The position numbers and the translations under genes are program-made. From an uncultured beta proteobacterium (lineage in GTDB: Bacteria > Pseudomonadota > Gammaproteobacteria > Burkholderiales > Rhodocyclaceae), in contig CAIXAY010000149.1 in assembly GCA_903917505.1 (NCBI GenBank), positions 1 through 6,441 of the forward strand: 6,441 nucleotides of DNA, written 5' to 3'. Under the pieces are notes generated by a model, which had not been told where the DNA came from, searched no databases, and was given only the letters and a program-made list of their open reading frames with translations. Shown piece by piece: positions 1-5,970 of this stretch (the first letter of the stretch is position 1; each line of letters begins with the position of its first letter).

Positions 1-81
1 CATCATTGGCGTTTGGAAAAACTGGACTTCATGTCACCCCTTGAAGCCCGCCAGGCTTATGCCATACGAAAGGCGGCCTGA
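1..81 (+). CDS. C-terminal tail of a probable IS3-family transposase (partial, enters from the left edge)
   Basis: Frame 1 is open from the first base to a TGA at 79-81 and gives 26 residues, including LEKLDFMSPLEARQAYAIRK. The pattern of a basic/aromatic stretch, then Leu-x-x-hydrophobic-x-Ser-Pro-x-Glu, then a short Ala/Lys-rich end is like the end of the DDE integrase domain (OrfB) in IS3-family elements, where a motif of the kind 'LxxLSPVEYR' precedes the stop. The stop lies 37 bp before a sequence that looks like an IS150-type terminal repeat, the usual spacing in that group. Only the tail is visible, so the catalytic residues cannot be checked and the family is inferred. It could instead be the end of an unrelated gene. 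Confidence 0.45.
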   Translation, partial: HHWRLEKLDFMSPLEARQAYAIRKAA

Positions 82-118
82 GTTGCAAAACCGTGTCCAG
101 GAAATGCGAGCCGGTACA
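1..118 (+). mobile_element. Right end of a probable IS3-family (IS150-like) insertion sequence
   Basis: After the transposase-like tail, bases 93-118 run from gtgtccagg to ccggtaca. Read on the - strand this begins TGTACCGGC, continues with CATTT and ends TGGACAC. That is the general layout of IS150-group terminal repeats (TGTAC at the tip, TGGACA about 20 bases inward). The element would therefore end at base 118, with host DNA starting at 119 (ttcg...). The left end and the target duplication lie outside the window, so neither could be checked. The element sits about 330 bp upstream of the first gene of the operon. Confidence 0.45.
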
Positions 119-190
119 TTCGTAGGGCGAGGGCGTATCGCAGATGGGGCATTTAGCAAGCATGCCCTGATTGTTTTCGTCTTGATCCAT
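119..190 (-). pseudogene. N-terminal remnant of an unidentified divergent gene, apparently cut by the IS end
   Basis: On the - strand an ATG at 190-188 opens a frame beginning MDQDENNQGMLAKCPICDTP and reaching Glu-24 at base 119. The acidic start followed by CPIC looks like a real protein N-terminus with half of a zinc-binding site. A purine-rich AAGAGG lies about 14 bases upstream of the ATG, somewhat far for a ribosome site. Beyond base 119 the frame stays open through the proposed IS end to a TGA at 31-29, for a total of 53 residues. If no IS is present, that 53-residue product would carry a Cys-x2-Cys-x7-Cys-x3-His pattern and could be a small zinc-binding protein. The family is not recognised. 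The truncation depends on the IS boundary being right. Confidence 0.3.
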
Positions 191-320
191 GGCGACGGTA
201 CAACCTCTTATTATCGAAACTTGGAATTAACTTAAGCGCACGATATTGCTTGCAACTCGGGAGCGGGATGCGCTGATCGGCGCAAGGCGGCGCGTTGGAA
301 GTATACCCGGACACGCGCCA

Positions 321-357
321 AAGCCGACGACACTTCGATTCGCCGTCGTGCTGGCTT
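321..357. repeat. Imperfect inverted repeat / hairpin in the operon upstream region
   Basis: AAGCC (321-325) and ACGAC (327-331) pair with GTCGT (345-349) and GGCTT (353-357). This gives a 10-pair stem interrupted by one base on one side and three on the other, with a 13-base loop. There is no T-run on either side, so it does not look like an intrinsic terminator. It lies upstream of the proposed -35, where a regulator site is possible but unproven. Confidence 0.3.
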
Positions 358-372
358 GAACTGCGCCGGCGA

Positions 373-410
373 TTCAAAATGCGGGTCGAGAATCCATATA
401 AGGTTAAAAT
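373..410 (+). promoter_or_regulatory. Candidate sigma-70-type promoter of the arn operon
   Basis: TTCAAA at 373-378 (four of six matches to TTGACA) is followed after 18 bases by TATAAG at 397-402 (five of six to TATAAT). A second -10-like TAAAAT lies at 405-410, within a distinctly AT-rich patch. Transcription would start near 408-418, leaving a 5' leader of roughly 35-45 bases before the GTG of the first gene. This is the best promoter-like match upstream of the operon, but it rests on consensus alone. Confidence 0.35.
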
Positions 411-425
411 ATAGGGCTCTTAACC
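402..425. promoter_or_regulatory. Inverted repeat GGTTAA-N12-TTAACC, possible operator
   Basis: GGTTAA (402-407) and TTAACC (420-425) form a perfect 6-base inverted repeat separated by 12 bases. It overlaps the candidate -10 boxes and the expected transcription start. Such a placement would suit a dimeric repressor. It does not have the direct TTAA repeats at 11-base spacing of a PmrA box. The regulator is unknown. Confidence 0.3.
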
Positions 426-451
426 TCAACCCTACGCTGCGCTCCTTACAC

Positions 452-928
452 GTGATACAAATCGACACCACCCGGCTCGACGAACTGGTCAAGGCCGCGC
501 AGGCCTCGCCGCGCCGCCGCGCCAATTTTAACCTGCATGAAACGCTGTCGGACCCGGTCCAGCGCCTGGCTATCGCGATGGAACCCGACACGCTGATCAA
601 GCCGCATCGTCACCCACACACATGGGAGTTGCTCTTCCCTTTGCGTGGACGCTTTATCGTCCTGAATTTTAACGATGATGGGCGAGTCACCCGCCGCACC
701 GTTCTCGGCGAGCAGGTTGCCGTGCTCGAAACGGCAGCCGACGAATGGCATGCCGTGTTGTCGCTGGACCCCGGTGCTGTGATCTTCGAAGTCAAGCGCG
801 GCCCCTATACCCCGATCGCCAATGCCGACTTCGCCGCATGGGCGGTAAGCGATCACGAAGCGCAAGCGGCGGCCCTCATGGCCTGGTACGGATCGGCGAA
901 ACTCGGAGATCGCTTTGTCGCGGTCTGA
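452..928 (+). CDS. wbuC: WbuC-family cupin-fold metalloprotein
   Basis: A 158-residue protein of the WbuC family, small cupins often found in O-antigen and surface-sugar gene clusters, with no firmly established reaction. The family-typical N-terminal run SPRRRANFNLHETL (19-32) is followed by PVQRLAIAMEPDT (35-47). The cupin metal site is visible: His-52 and His-54 in PHRHPH, Glu-59 in TWELLFPLRG, and a late His-100 in EWHAV. The protein is expected to be cytosolic, as no signal peptide or membrane segment is seen. I chose the GTG at 452 because WbuC homology begins there (IQIDTTRLDEL). The frame is open further upstream to a TTG at 356, but that part is not family-like and would run through the proposed promoter. 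No clear Shine-Dalgarno precedes the GTG. The gene overlaps arnT by 14 bases, tying it to the arn operon. A role in handling a sugar intermediate is only inference. Confidence 0.8.
   Translation: MIQIDTTRLDELVKAAQASPRRRANFNLHETLSDPVQRLAIAMEPDTLIKPHRHPHTWELLFPLRGRFIVLNFNDDGRVTRRTVLGEQVAVLETAADEWHAVLSLDPGAVIFEVKRGPYTPIANADFAAWAVSDHEAQAAALMAWYGSAKLGDRFVAV
905..909 (+). promoter_or_regulatory. Ribosome binding site that supports the TTG start of arnT
   Basis: GGAGA lies inside the end of the wbuC-like gene, 5 bases before the TTG at 915. It is the only good Shine-Dalgarno near the start of arnT and decides in favour of this unusual start codon. Confidence 0.55.
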
Positions 929-2579
929 CACCTGGCGCAATTCGGGCCGGGGCAATCGGACGATCTGGATTATCTTCTGGGTGCTCTTCGTCATCGCCTG
1001 GTTTGCCACGCTCGGGCAGCGGTCCTTGATCCACCCCGACGAAGGCCGCTACGCCGAGTTGTCGCTGGGCATGCTGCAAAGCGGCGACTGGATTACGCCG
1101 CGTCTAAACGGCATTCTCTATTTCGAAAAGCCACCCTTGCAGTACTGGATGGGCGCGCTCAGCTTTCAACTCTTCGGCATCAACGAATTCGCCGCCCGCT
1201 TCTGGCCCGGACTGACCGGCATGCTGTCGGTGCTGGCCGTGGGCCTCACCGCTCGCCGCTTGTGGGGCAATGGGCGTTATGCCGCGCTGGCCATGGGTGG
1301 ATCGTTCTGGGTGATCGGCAATAGCCATCTCCTGACGCTCGATGCCGGCGTCACATTCTTTCTGACGCTGGCGCTTTGCGCTTTTCTCTGGGCGCAGCAG
1401 GATGGCGCTTCGCCGGCGGAGAGGCGCTACGGGATGTGGGTCGCCTGGGCGGCGATGGCCGCGGCGACCCTGTCGAAAGGCCTGATCGGCTTGCTGATCC
1501 CCGGCTGCGCGCTGATGCTCTACAGCCTGGTCAACAGGCAATGGTCGTGGTGGCGCCGCATGCAGTGGCTGCCGGGCTGCGCGATTTTTCTGCTGCTGGC
1601 GGGGCCGTGGTTCTGGCTGGTTTCCGAGCGCAATCCGGGTTTTGCCTGGTTCTTCTTCATCCACGAGCATTTTGCGCGCTACCTGACACCCGAGGCGCAG
1701 CGCACCGAAGCCTTCTGGTATTTCGTTCCCGTCTTGCTCGTCGGCTTCCTGCCGTGGACCTCGCTGCTGCCGCGCCTGGTGCACGAAGCGTGGTCGCGCC
1801 GCGAGAACTCGGCCTTCCATGCCGAACGCTTTCTGCTGATCTGGGCGGTCTTCGTGTTCGTGTTCTTCAGCATCTCGAGTTCCAAACTGCCGTCGTACAT
1901 CTTGCCGATGTTCCCCGCCCTGGCCCTGCTGCTGGGACAAACCCTGGCGCAGAGCAAACCGGCCGAGCTGAAGAAGCATCTATGGCTGCCCGCGGCGGTG
2001 TGGCTCCTGGTCGTCCTCGCCTATCCCTTTGTCGGTCGCCTGGCATCGAGCGATGCCACCTTGCCTGGTTTGCAAAACCTGGGCCTGCACCTCGCCGTCG
2101 GCGGCCTGATATTCCTGTCATGCGCCGCGCTGGCTTGGCATTTTCTCGCACGAGAATATACTTCGCCTGCGGTCATGCTGCTGGCAGCCGGAAGCCTCGC
2201 CGCGGTGCTGATCGGCAGTGCTGGACACGACGCTTTCGGGCAGCTCAGAAGCAGCAAGCGGGTCGTCGAGCAGATCAGCCGCTATTTGCGTCCGGACACG
2301 GAAATCTATAGCCTGCGAACTGCTTATGACCAGACCTTTCCTTTCTATCTGCGGCGCCCGGTCATCGAGGTCGATTATCGGGATGAATTTGAATATGGCC
2401 AAGAGGCCGAGCCCGGCAAGGCCATTCCGACTTTGAACGAGTTCATCGCGCGCTGGCAAGCCGCGCCGCATGCCATGGCCATGCTGGGCGAGAGCACTTT
2501 CAGCGAACTGCAACAACGGGGAGTGGCAATGCAAGTGGTGTATCAGGATGTGCGGCGCATGGTGGTGATCAAACCATGA
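915..2579 (+). CDS. arnT: Lipid A 4-amino-4-deoxy-L-arabinosyltransferase ArnT (GT-C, family 39 type)
   Basis: A 554-residue inner-membrane glycosyltransferase that moves L-Ara4N from undecaprenyl phosphate to the phosphates of lipid A on the periplasmic side. Length is close to that of the enterobacterial enzyme (about 550). The first membrane segment spans about 16-33. The periplasmic loop after it carries the catalytic-type acid in HPDEGRYAE (Asp-42, Glu-43), then GDWITPRLNG and YFEKPP with Lys-72. Further family marks are LSKG (187-189), HEHFARYL (250-257) and KLPSYILP (324-331). About a dozen membrane segments are followed by a soluble C-terminal domain from about 440. The start is TTG at 915, preceded by GGAGA and overlapping the previous gene by 14 bases. 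The stop overlaps the next ATG (ATGA), which suggests translational coupling. A general family-39 transferase for another surface polymer is possible in principle, but the arn neighbours make ArnT by far the likeliest. Confidence 0.93.
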   Translation: MSRSDTWRNSGRGNRTIWIIFWVLFVIAWFATLGQRSLIHPDEGRYAELSLGMLQSGDWITPRLNGILYFEKPPLQYWMGALSFQLFGINEFAARFWPGLTGMLSVLAVGLTARRLWGNGRYAALAMGGSFWVIGNSHLLTLDAGVTFFLTLALCAFLWAQQDGASPAERRYGMWVAWAAMAAATLSKGLIGLLIPGCALMLYSLVNRQWSWWRRMQWLPGCAIFLLLAGPWFWLVSERNPGFAWFFFIHEHFARYLTPEAQRTEAFWYFVPVLLVGFLPWTSLLPRLVHEAWSRRENSAFHAERFLLIWAVFVFVFFSISSSKLPSYILPMFPALALLLGQTLAQSKPAELKKHLWLPAAVWLLVVLAYPFVGRLASSDATLPGLQNLGLHLAVGGLIFLSCAALAWHFLAREYTSPAVMLLAAGSLAAVLIGSAGHDAFGQLRSSKRVVEQISRYLRPDTEIYSLRTAYDQTFPFYLRRPVIEVDYRDEFEYGQEAEPGKAIPTLNEFIARWQAAPHAMAMLGESTFSELQQRGVAMQVVYQDVRRMVVIKP

Positions 2580-2947
2580 AGCTCTTGGAATTTTCGCTGG
2601 TCCTCTTCGGGGTGCTGCTCAATGCCTTTGCCCAGCTGCTGCTCAAGGCCGGCGTGCGCCAGGTCGGGCATTTCGATTTCTCGCTGGCCAATGCCTGGCC
2701 GATCGGGACGGAGCTGGCGACCAACCTGCCGATACTCGGCGGGCTCGGCTGTTATGTGGTCAGTGTCGTCGTCTGGATTCTGGCCTTGTCGCGCGTCGAG
2801 GTCAGCATCGCTTATCCGATGCTGTCGATCGGCTATGTGGTCAATGCCGGGCTGGCATGGTTCCTGTTCGGCGAAGCCGTCGGGCCGCAGCGCCTGGCCG
2901 GCATCGCCGTGATCATCATCGGTGTCGTTATCGTCGCGAGGAGTTGA
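2576..2947 (+). CDS. arnE: ArnE/ArnF-like SMR-family flippase subunit (EamA-type, four membrane segments)
   Basis: A 123-residue membrane protein of the small multidrug resistance/EamA type. It is expected to flip undecaprenyl phosphate-L-Ara4N across the inner membrane. Four hydrophobic segments are seen at about 3-24, 52-72, 78-98 and 103-121. The signature IAYPMLSIGYVVNAG (79-93) with FGEAVGPQRLAGI (98-110) matches ArnE better than ArnF, while the length falls between the two. The membrane-embedded Glu near residue 14 that defines drug-exporting SMR proteins such as EmrE is absent, as in other Arn flippases. Only one such gene is visible, whereas enterobacteria have an arnE-arnF pair, so it may act as a homodimer or the partner may lie elsewhere. 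Its ATG overlaps the arnT stop. The Shine-Dalgarno is weak (GGTGGTGA at 2561-2568), which suits coupling to arnT translation. Confidence 0.85.
   Translation: MKLLEFSLVLFGVLLNAFAQLLLKAGVRQVGHFDFSLANAWPIGTELATNLPILGGLGCYVVSVVVWILALSRVEVSIAYPMLSIGYVVNAGLAWFLFGEAVGPQRLAGIAVIIIGVVIVARS
2938..2943 (+). promoter_or_regulatory. Ribosome binding site of arnB
   Basis: GAGGAG lies within the last codons of the flippase gene, 3 bases before the ATG at 2947. Spacing is tight, but the match is strong and fixes the start against the longer upstream frame. Confidence 0.55.
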
Positions 2948-4080
2948 TGGATCTATTGCCTTTCACCCGGCCGGACATCGATGAAGAAACCATCGCCACC
3001 GTGGCCGCTGTCTTGCGTTCGGGCTGGCTGACCACCGGCCCGAAGTGCCGCGAACTCGAAGCAGCGCTGTCGCTGCGCGCCGGCGGACGCCCGGTGCGCG
3101 TCGTCAATTCGGCGACGGCAGCGCTCGAATTTGCCTTGCGCGTCGCCGGCATCGGGCCCGGTGACGAAGTCATCACGACTTCGCTCACCTGGGTGGCAAC
3201 ATCGAATGTCATCCTGGCCGTCGGCGCCAAACCGGTATTTATCGATGTCGATCCGGCTACCCGCCTGATCGATCTCACCCAAGTCGCCGCGGCTGTCAGC
3301 GAACGCACCCGCGCCATCCTGCCGGTCGACCTGGCCGGCTTGCCGGTCGATCGCGACTTGCTTTACGAACTTGCCGCGCGTTACGGCCTGCGCGTGATCG
3401 AGGATGCGGCGCAGTCGCAGGGCGCGCACTGGCGCGGCCGCGAGCTCGGCAGTTTCGGCGACCTCGTGGCCTTCAGCTTCCATCCGAACAAGAACATGAC
3501 CACCGGCGAAGGCGGCTGCCTGGTCATGAACAGCGAGGAAGAAGCACGCCAATTCGAGAAACTGCGCCTGCAAGGCGTGACGCGCAATGCCGACGGCACT
3601 TATGACTGCGACGTTCTCGGCGGCAAAGCCAATCTGACCGACATTGCTGCGGCCATCGGCCTCGGGCAGATCAAGCGCCTCGACCAGGCCAACCTGCGCC
3701 GGCGCGAACTCGCGCGGCTGTACTTTCCGAAACTGGCCGGCCTGCCGCTGCAATTGCCACCAGCCGATTTTGAAAATTCCAACTGGCACATGTTCCAGGT
3801 CTTGCTGCCGGAAGCTCTTGCCGGACAACGCGCCGAGGTCATGCGCCTGCTGCGCGAAGCCGGCATCGCCACGGGTCTCCACTATCCGGCGATCCACACG
3901 ATGTCCCTCTACAAGGCGCGCGGACTGGCTGAGCGGCCCTTGCCGCACACCGAGTCGGTGGCCGCGCGCATTCTCACGCTGCCGCTTTTCCCGGCGATGC
4001 AGGAGGCCGATGTCGACCGCGTCGCGACTTCTCTGCGCCAGGTGCTCGCGGCCCTCGGAACGAACAAGGCGCCCGCATGA
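2947..4080 (+). CDS. arnB: UDP-4-amino-4-deoxy-L-arabinose aminotransferase ArnB
   Basis: A 377-residue PLP-dependent enzyme of the DegT/DnrJ/EryC1/StrS family. It transfers an amino group, normally from glutamate, to the UDP-4-keto-pentose to give UDP-L-Ara4N in the cytosol. Length matches known ArnB (about 380). Visible marks are FTRPDIDEE near the N-terminus and GWLTTGPKCRELE (26-38), then the phosphate-binding SATAALE (55-61). IEDAAQSQGA follows with the cofactor-contacting Asp-153, then SFHPNKNMTTGEGG with the Schiff-base Lys-182. The start is the ATG at 2947, which overlaps the previous stop by one base (TGATG) and has GAGGAG at 2938-2943, a somewhat short spacing. The frame extends upstream to 2857, but that part is a shadow of the flippase gene. 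Other sugar aminotransferases share this fold; the specific call rests on the full arn context. Confidence 0.92.
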   Translation: MDLLPFTRPDIDEETIATVAAVLRSGWLTTGPKCRELEAALSLRAGGRPVRVVNSATAALEFALRVAGIGPGDEVITTSLTWVATSNVILAVGAKPVFIDVDPATRLIDLTQVAAAVSERTRAILPVDLAGLPVDRDLLYELAARYGLRVIEDAAQSQGAHWRGRELGSFGDLVAFSFHPNKNMTTGEGGCLVMNSEEEARQFEKLRLQGVTRNADGTYDCDVLGGKANLTDIAAAIGLGQIKRLDQANLRRRELARLYFPKLAGLPLQLPPADFENSNWHMFQVLLPEALAGQRAEVMRLLREAGIATGLHYPAIHTMSLYKARGLAERPLPHTESVAARILTLPLFPAMQEADVDRVATSLRQVLAALGTNKAPA

Positions 4081-5018
4081 GCACGCCCATACTGACGGTG
4101 GTCATTCCGGTCTACAACGAAGAGGACACCCTGGCGGCCCTCTTCGCCCGGCTGTATCCGGCGCTCGACGTTTTGAACCGGGCCTATGAAGTCATCTTCA
4201 TCAACGATGGCAGTCGCGACAAATCAGCGGCCATTCTCTCGCAACAATTTCATATCCGCCCCGATGTAACCCGGGTGATCCTGTTCAACGGCAACTTCGG
4301 CCAGCACCGCGCCATCCTCGCCGGCTTCGCGCATGCGCGCGGCGAGTGCATCGTCACGCTCGACGCCGATCTGCAGAACCCGCCGGAAGATATCGCCCTG
4401 CTGCTCGCCGAGTTCGACAAGGGCTACGACTACGTCGGCTCGATCCGCCGCAAGCGCCACGACAGCTGGTGGCGCCATGTGGCGAGCCGGGCGATGAACC
4501 GCCTGCGCGAGCGCATCACGCGCATCCATATGACCGATCAGGGCTGCATGATGCGCGCCTACAGCCGGCGCATCGTCGACACCATCAACCAATGCAACGA
4601 GATGAACACCTTCATTCCGGCGCTCGCTTATTCGTTCGCGCAGAATCCGACCGAGGTCGTCATCGGCCACGAGGAGCGCCATGCCGGCGAATCGAAGTAC
4701 TCGCTGTACAGCCTGATCCGGCTCAATTTCGACCTGATGACCGGCTTTTCGGTCGTGCCGCTGCAACTCTTCTCGATGCTGGGCATGGCGATTTCGCTCG
4801 GCTCGGCCGTGCTGGTCGCCTACCTGCTGCTGCGCCGCCTGTTTCTCGGTCCGGAGGCCGAGGGGGTGTTCACGCTGTTTGCGATCACCTTCTTCCTGCT
4901 CGGCATCGCGCTGTTCGGCATCGGCATTCTCGGCGAATACATCGGGCGCATTTACAACGAGGTGCGTGACCGCCCGCGCTATCTGATCGCCGGCATATTG
5001 GAGGCGACGGATAAATGA
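4077..5018 (+). CDS. arnC: Undecaprenyl-phosphate 4-deoxy-4-formamido-L-arabinose transferase ArnC (GT2)
   Basis: A 313-residue membrane-anchored family-2 glycosyltransferase. It moves 4-formamido-L-arabinose from UDP to undecaprenyl phosphate on the cytosolic face of the inner membrane. Length is near that of the E. coli enzyme (about 320). The GT-A domain starts with LTVVIPVYNEE (6-16), contains INDGSRD (42-48) and the metal-binding LDADLQNPPE (95-104, Asp-96 and Asp-98), and continues with TDQGCMMRAYSR (153-164). ERHAGESKYS (200-209) precedes two C-terminal membrane segments at about 228-253 and 265-288, followed by GEYIGRIYNEVRDRPRY (286-302). The ATG overlaps the arnB stop (ATGA) and has AAGG at 4066-4069. 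DPM1-like or GtrB-like enzymes share this layout, but motifs and neighbours favour ArnC. Confidence 0.92.
   Translation: MSTPILTVVIPVYNEEDTLAALFARLYPALDVLNRAYEVIFINDGSRDKSAAILSQQFHIRPDVTRVILFNGNFGQHRAILAGFAHARGECIVTLDADLQNPPEDIALLLAEFDKGYDYVGSIRRKRHDSWWRHVASRAMNRLRERITRIHMTDQGCMMRAYSRRIVDTINQCNEMNTFIPALAYSFAQNPTEVVIGHEERHAGESKYSLYSLIRLNFDLMTGFSVVPLQLFSMLGMAISLGSAVLVAYLLLRRLFLGPEAEGVFTLFAITFFLLGIALFGIGILGEYIGRIYNEVRDRPRYLIAGILEATDK
5000..5004 (+). promoter_or_regulatory. Ribosome binding site of the formyltransferase gene
   Basis: GGAGG, the strongest Shine-Dalgarno in the operon, lies in the end of arnC 10 bases before the ATG at 5015. It supports independent loading as well as coupling through the ATGA overlap. 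Confidence 0.55.
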
Positions 5019-5947
5019 GCAGCGCTGTCGTCTTCGCCTATCACAACGTCGGCGTGCGCTGCCTGCGGGTCCTGCTCGCTGCGGGAGTCGATGTGCGGCT
5101 CGTCGTGACGCACGAGGACAACCCGAACGAAGAAATCTGGTTCGCTTCGGTGCGCGCGCTTTGCGCCGAGAATGACATTCCCTGCATCACGCCGGCTGAT
5201 CCGAATACGCCCGAAGTCGAAGCTCGCGTGGCGGCGCTCGGCGCGGATTTCCTGTTCAGCTTTTACTACCGCAACATGCTCAAGGCCCCCTTGCTGCAAT
5301 CGGCCAGGCGCGGCGCGTACAACATGCACGGCTCGCTGTTGCCGCAATACCGCGGGCGCGTTCCGGTCAATTGGGCGGTGTTGCACGGTGAGCGCGAAAC
5401 CGGCGCGACGCTGCACCAGATGACGATCAAGCCGGACAATGGCGCCATCGTCGACCAGTTTGCCGTTCCCATCCTGCCCGATGACACGGCGCAGGAGGTC
5501 TTCGAGAAAGTGGTCGTCGCGGCCGAGCTGTGCCTGCACCGCACACTGCCAAAGCTGATCGCCGGGACCGCGGAACATCGCCCGCAGGATCTGTCGCAGG
5601 GCGGCTACTTCGGCGGTCGCCGGGCCGAAGACGGCCGCATCGACTGGCGGCAGAATGCGCGGCAGATTCACAATCTGGTGCGTGCCGTCAGCCACCCCTA
5701 TCCCGGCGCCTTCAGCGATTTGCCGGCAGGCCGCCTTCTGCTCTGGCGCACCCGGGTCATCGATGACCACAGCCTCACCGCCGACAGCGGCAAGCTGCTG
5801 CAACGCGATGGCCGCATTGAAATACATCCCGCCGGCGGCGGACTGCTGCAAGTGCTCGACGGCGAATTGTCCGGCGCCCGGCTCTCTGGCCTCGACCTTG
5901 AGCACCTGCGTAAAATGATGATCTTGCCTGCTCCCCAGTTACCCTGA
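5015..5947 (+). CDS. arnA: UDP-4-amino-4-deoxy-L-arabinose formyltransferase (stand-alone ArnA N-terminal domain)
   Basis: A 310-residue cytosolic enzyme that uses 10-formyl-tetrahydrofolate to N-formylate UDP-L-Ara4N, making the product that ArnC accepts. It matches the N-terminal half (about residues 1-304) of E. coli ArnA. The catalytic triad is present and offset by one: Asn-103 and His-105 in YNMHGSLLPQYRGR, and Asp-141 in IKPDNGAIVDQ, against Asn-102, His-104 and Asp-140. FYYRNML (83-89) and the C-terminal-lobe motif GGYFGGRRAEDGRIDW are also seen. The protein ends just after this domain, where E. coli ArnA would run through a linker into the decarboxylase, so the two activities are on separate genes here. 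The ATG overlaps the arnC stop. Formyltransferases for other amino sugars are related, but the position makes the ArnA role likely. Confidence 0.9.
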   Translation: MSSAVVFAYHNVGVRCLRVLLAAGVDVRLVVTHEDNPNEEIWFASVRALCAENDIPCITPADPNTPEVEARVAALGADFLFSFYYRNMLKAPLLQSARRGAYNMHGSLLPQYRGRVPVNWAVLHGERETGATLHQMTIKPDNGAIVDQFAVPILPDDTAQEVFEKVVVAAELCLHRTLPKLIAGTAEHRPQDLSQGGYFGGRRAEDGRIDWRQNARQIHNLVRAVSHPYPGAFSDLPAGRLLLWRTRVIDDHSLTADSGKLLQRDGRIEIHPAGGGLLQVLDGELSGARLSGLDLEHLRKMMILPAPQLP

Positions 5948-5970
5948 TTCAAACCTAACGGATAGTCACC

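Larger units (their letters stand above)
191..451. other. Intergenic region between the divergent remnant and the operon
   Basis: No convincing gene is present on either strand. The stretch is more AT-rich than the operon at both ends (about 201-236 and 373-425) and holds an imperfect hairpin (321-357), a promoter-like element (373-410) and an inverted repeat (402-425), each listed separately. On the - strand a GATAAT (215-210) could be the -10 box of the divergent gene, but I see no good matching -35. A palindromic CTTAAG lies at 231-236. No tRNA, terminator with a T-run or riboswitch was recognised. Confidence 0.5.

Noticed and set aside
41..235. 64-residue + strand open frame
   Set aside because: It runs across the proposed IS end into non-coding DNA. 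Its composition is not protein-like and there is no good ribosome site. Frame 1 (to 81) and the - strand frame explain the bases better.
225..236. Two TTAA motifs with CTTAAG, as a possible PmrA box
   Set aside because: The two TTAA cores are 5 bases apart, not the 11 expected for direct PmrA half-sites, and the position is far upstream of the operon promoter candidate.
356..451. 32-residue N-terminal extension of the WbuC-like protein from a TTG
   Set aside because: It is not family-like and covers the promoter-like AT-rich patch. Homology begins at the GTG at 452.
1104..1979. 291-residue open frame on the - strand
   Set aside because: It lies entirely opposite arnT. The product is rich in Gln, Arg and Gly with no recognisable domain, typical of the antisense of a GC-rich membrane protein gene.
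1376..2311. 311-residue + strand open frame inside arnT
   Set aside because: An out-of-frame shadow rich in Arg and Ala, without motifs. The arnT frame carries clear family motifs throughout.
2857..2946. 30-residue N-terminal extension of arnB
   Set aside because: It overlaps the conserved end of the flippase gene, is Arg/His-rich and is absent from the ArnB family. The ATG at 2947 has its own ribosome site and gives the normal length.
2953..3948. 331-residue open frame opposite arnB
   Set aside because: The arnB frame has the PLP lysine and other family motifs. The antisense product is low in hydrophobic structure and unrecognisable.
4979..5905. 308-residue open frame opposite the formyltransferase
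   Set aside because: The sense strand holds the complete formyltransferase with its catalytic residues. The antisense frame is a by-product of GC-rich codon use.
5948..5970. Possible terminator or promoter in the gap before the decarboxylase gene
   Set aside because: The 23 bases show no hairpin, T-run or promoter boxes. The gap looks like simple spacing within the operon.
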